Program-made: the position numbers and the translations under genes
Part shown: piece after piece, positions 63,544 to 64,000 of the stretch
Numbering within the stretch: the first letter of the stretch is position 1
How the letters are laid out: every line of letters starts with the position of its first letter
Source: Glandiceps talaboti
Lineage: Eukaryota > Hemichordata > Enteropneusta > Spengelidae
DNA: 64,000 bases
Assembly: GCF_964340395.1 (NCBI RefSeq)
Contig: NC_135559.1
Coordinates: forward strand, 20,444,111 to 20,508,110
Direction: 5' to 3'
The notes under the pieces: model-generated
The model's database searches: none
What the model was told of the DNA's origin: nothing
What the model saw: only the letters and a program-made list of their open reading frames with translations

Positions 63544-64000
63544 CTGAAAAAGGACAATGCAATACATATAATATGTAAATTGATATATGTGCAAATACAT
63601 AAACATTATATTGAACATGAATAGTTCTGTTTCTCTTGCCAAAACTTACAACTTAGATATGTGCATGTTTTATTATATTTATAAAATTTATCTAGACTTT
63701 CAGATAATTCCAATATTCCAAAATACAAAGAAATAAATTGAGGGGCAAATCCCTTATATCAGGAGAGTTTCCCGGCTTAATACAGAAACATATATAGAAT
63801 AACATTATTATGCAATCTTAATGTCAGGAACATAAACAGGGAAATTACTGACGATACTGGACGTATCGAGCACCACAGAACCAATGACGTAGACACACAC
63901 TGTCGTGACGTAGAACGACCTGGGTATAAATCGCGCCTCTTCAGTTCGAACGCGTACAAGTTGGTTTGAGCTTGGTGGGATAGCCATTGTATACTGTAAT
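63544..64000. other. Intron of the kinase-like gene up to the window edge
   Basis: No further kinase exon is visible. The phrase GTGACGTAGAACGACC at 63905 resembles GTGACATAGAACGACC at 15556, a possible short dispersed repeat. Confidence 0.45.

Overview
The window is a stretch of AT-rich animal nuclear DNA. It has split genes with GT-AG introns, many microsatellites and minisatellites, 5'-truncated LINEs and several families of non-autonomous DNA transposons. A complete ST8Sia-type sialyltransferase, a tandem pair of AADAC-like esterases, and mobile elements that resemble the pearl/HINE group all point to a marine invertebrate. An invertebrate deuterostome (hemichordate, echinoderm or cephalochordate) is my best guess, but the species cannot be fixed from sequence alone.

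Four host genes can be supported. (1) An alpha-2,8-sialyltransferase on the minus strand, six coding exons between 13830 and 5618, 339 aa, with sialylmotifs L, S, III and VS and one GC-AG intron. (2) and (3) Two tandem plus-strand paralogues of the arylacetamide deacetylase / neutral cholesterol ester hydrolase family, at 40337-47464 (405 aa) and 54287-58121 (410 aa). They share exon number and intron phases (0, 1, 2), and their last exons are a mosaic of near-identical and divergent blocks. (4) The 3' part of a divergent receptor-tyrosine-kinase-like gene on the minus strand (60096-63543), coding for the kinase C-lobe (DLG instead of DFG, APE motif altered) and a 555-residue tail rich in tyrosines. 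The genes belong to unrelated pathways (glycan sialylation, lipid/ester hydrolysis, receptor signalling), so nothing suggests that they work together.

The 26 kb between the sialyltransferase and the first esterase contain no gene I can recognise. They are built from repeats: a satellite with a ~341-bp higher-order unit (20170-22170), fold-back elements, a 44-45-bp minisatellite (19 copies) and transposons nested in one another. Two families of TIR elements with three-base TWA target duplications (PIF/Harbinger-like) stand out: 2080-4975, and the pair 22749-25425 / 49555-51596. All carry runs of G or C in evenly spaced subterminal repeats. Two further families combine short inverted ends, a tandemly repeated core and a tetranucleotide microsatellite close to one end (Helentron-associated HINE/pearl-like architecture). 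Intron 3 of the first esterase holds a broken tyrosine-recombinase element with long inverted ends, itself interrupted by a LINE. One 100-N assembly gap (6401-6500) lies in a TATG microsatellite.
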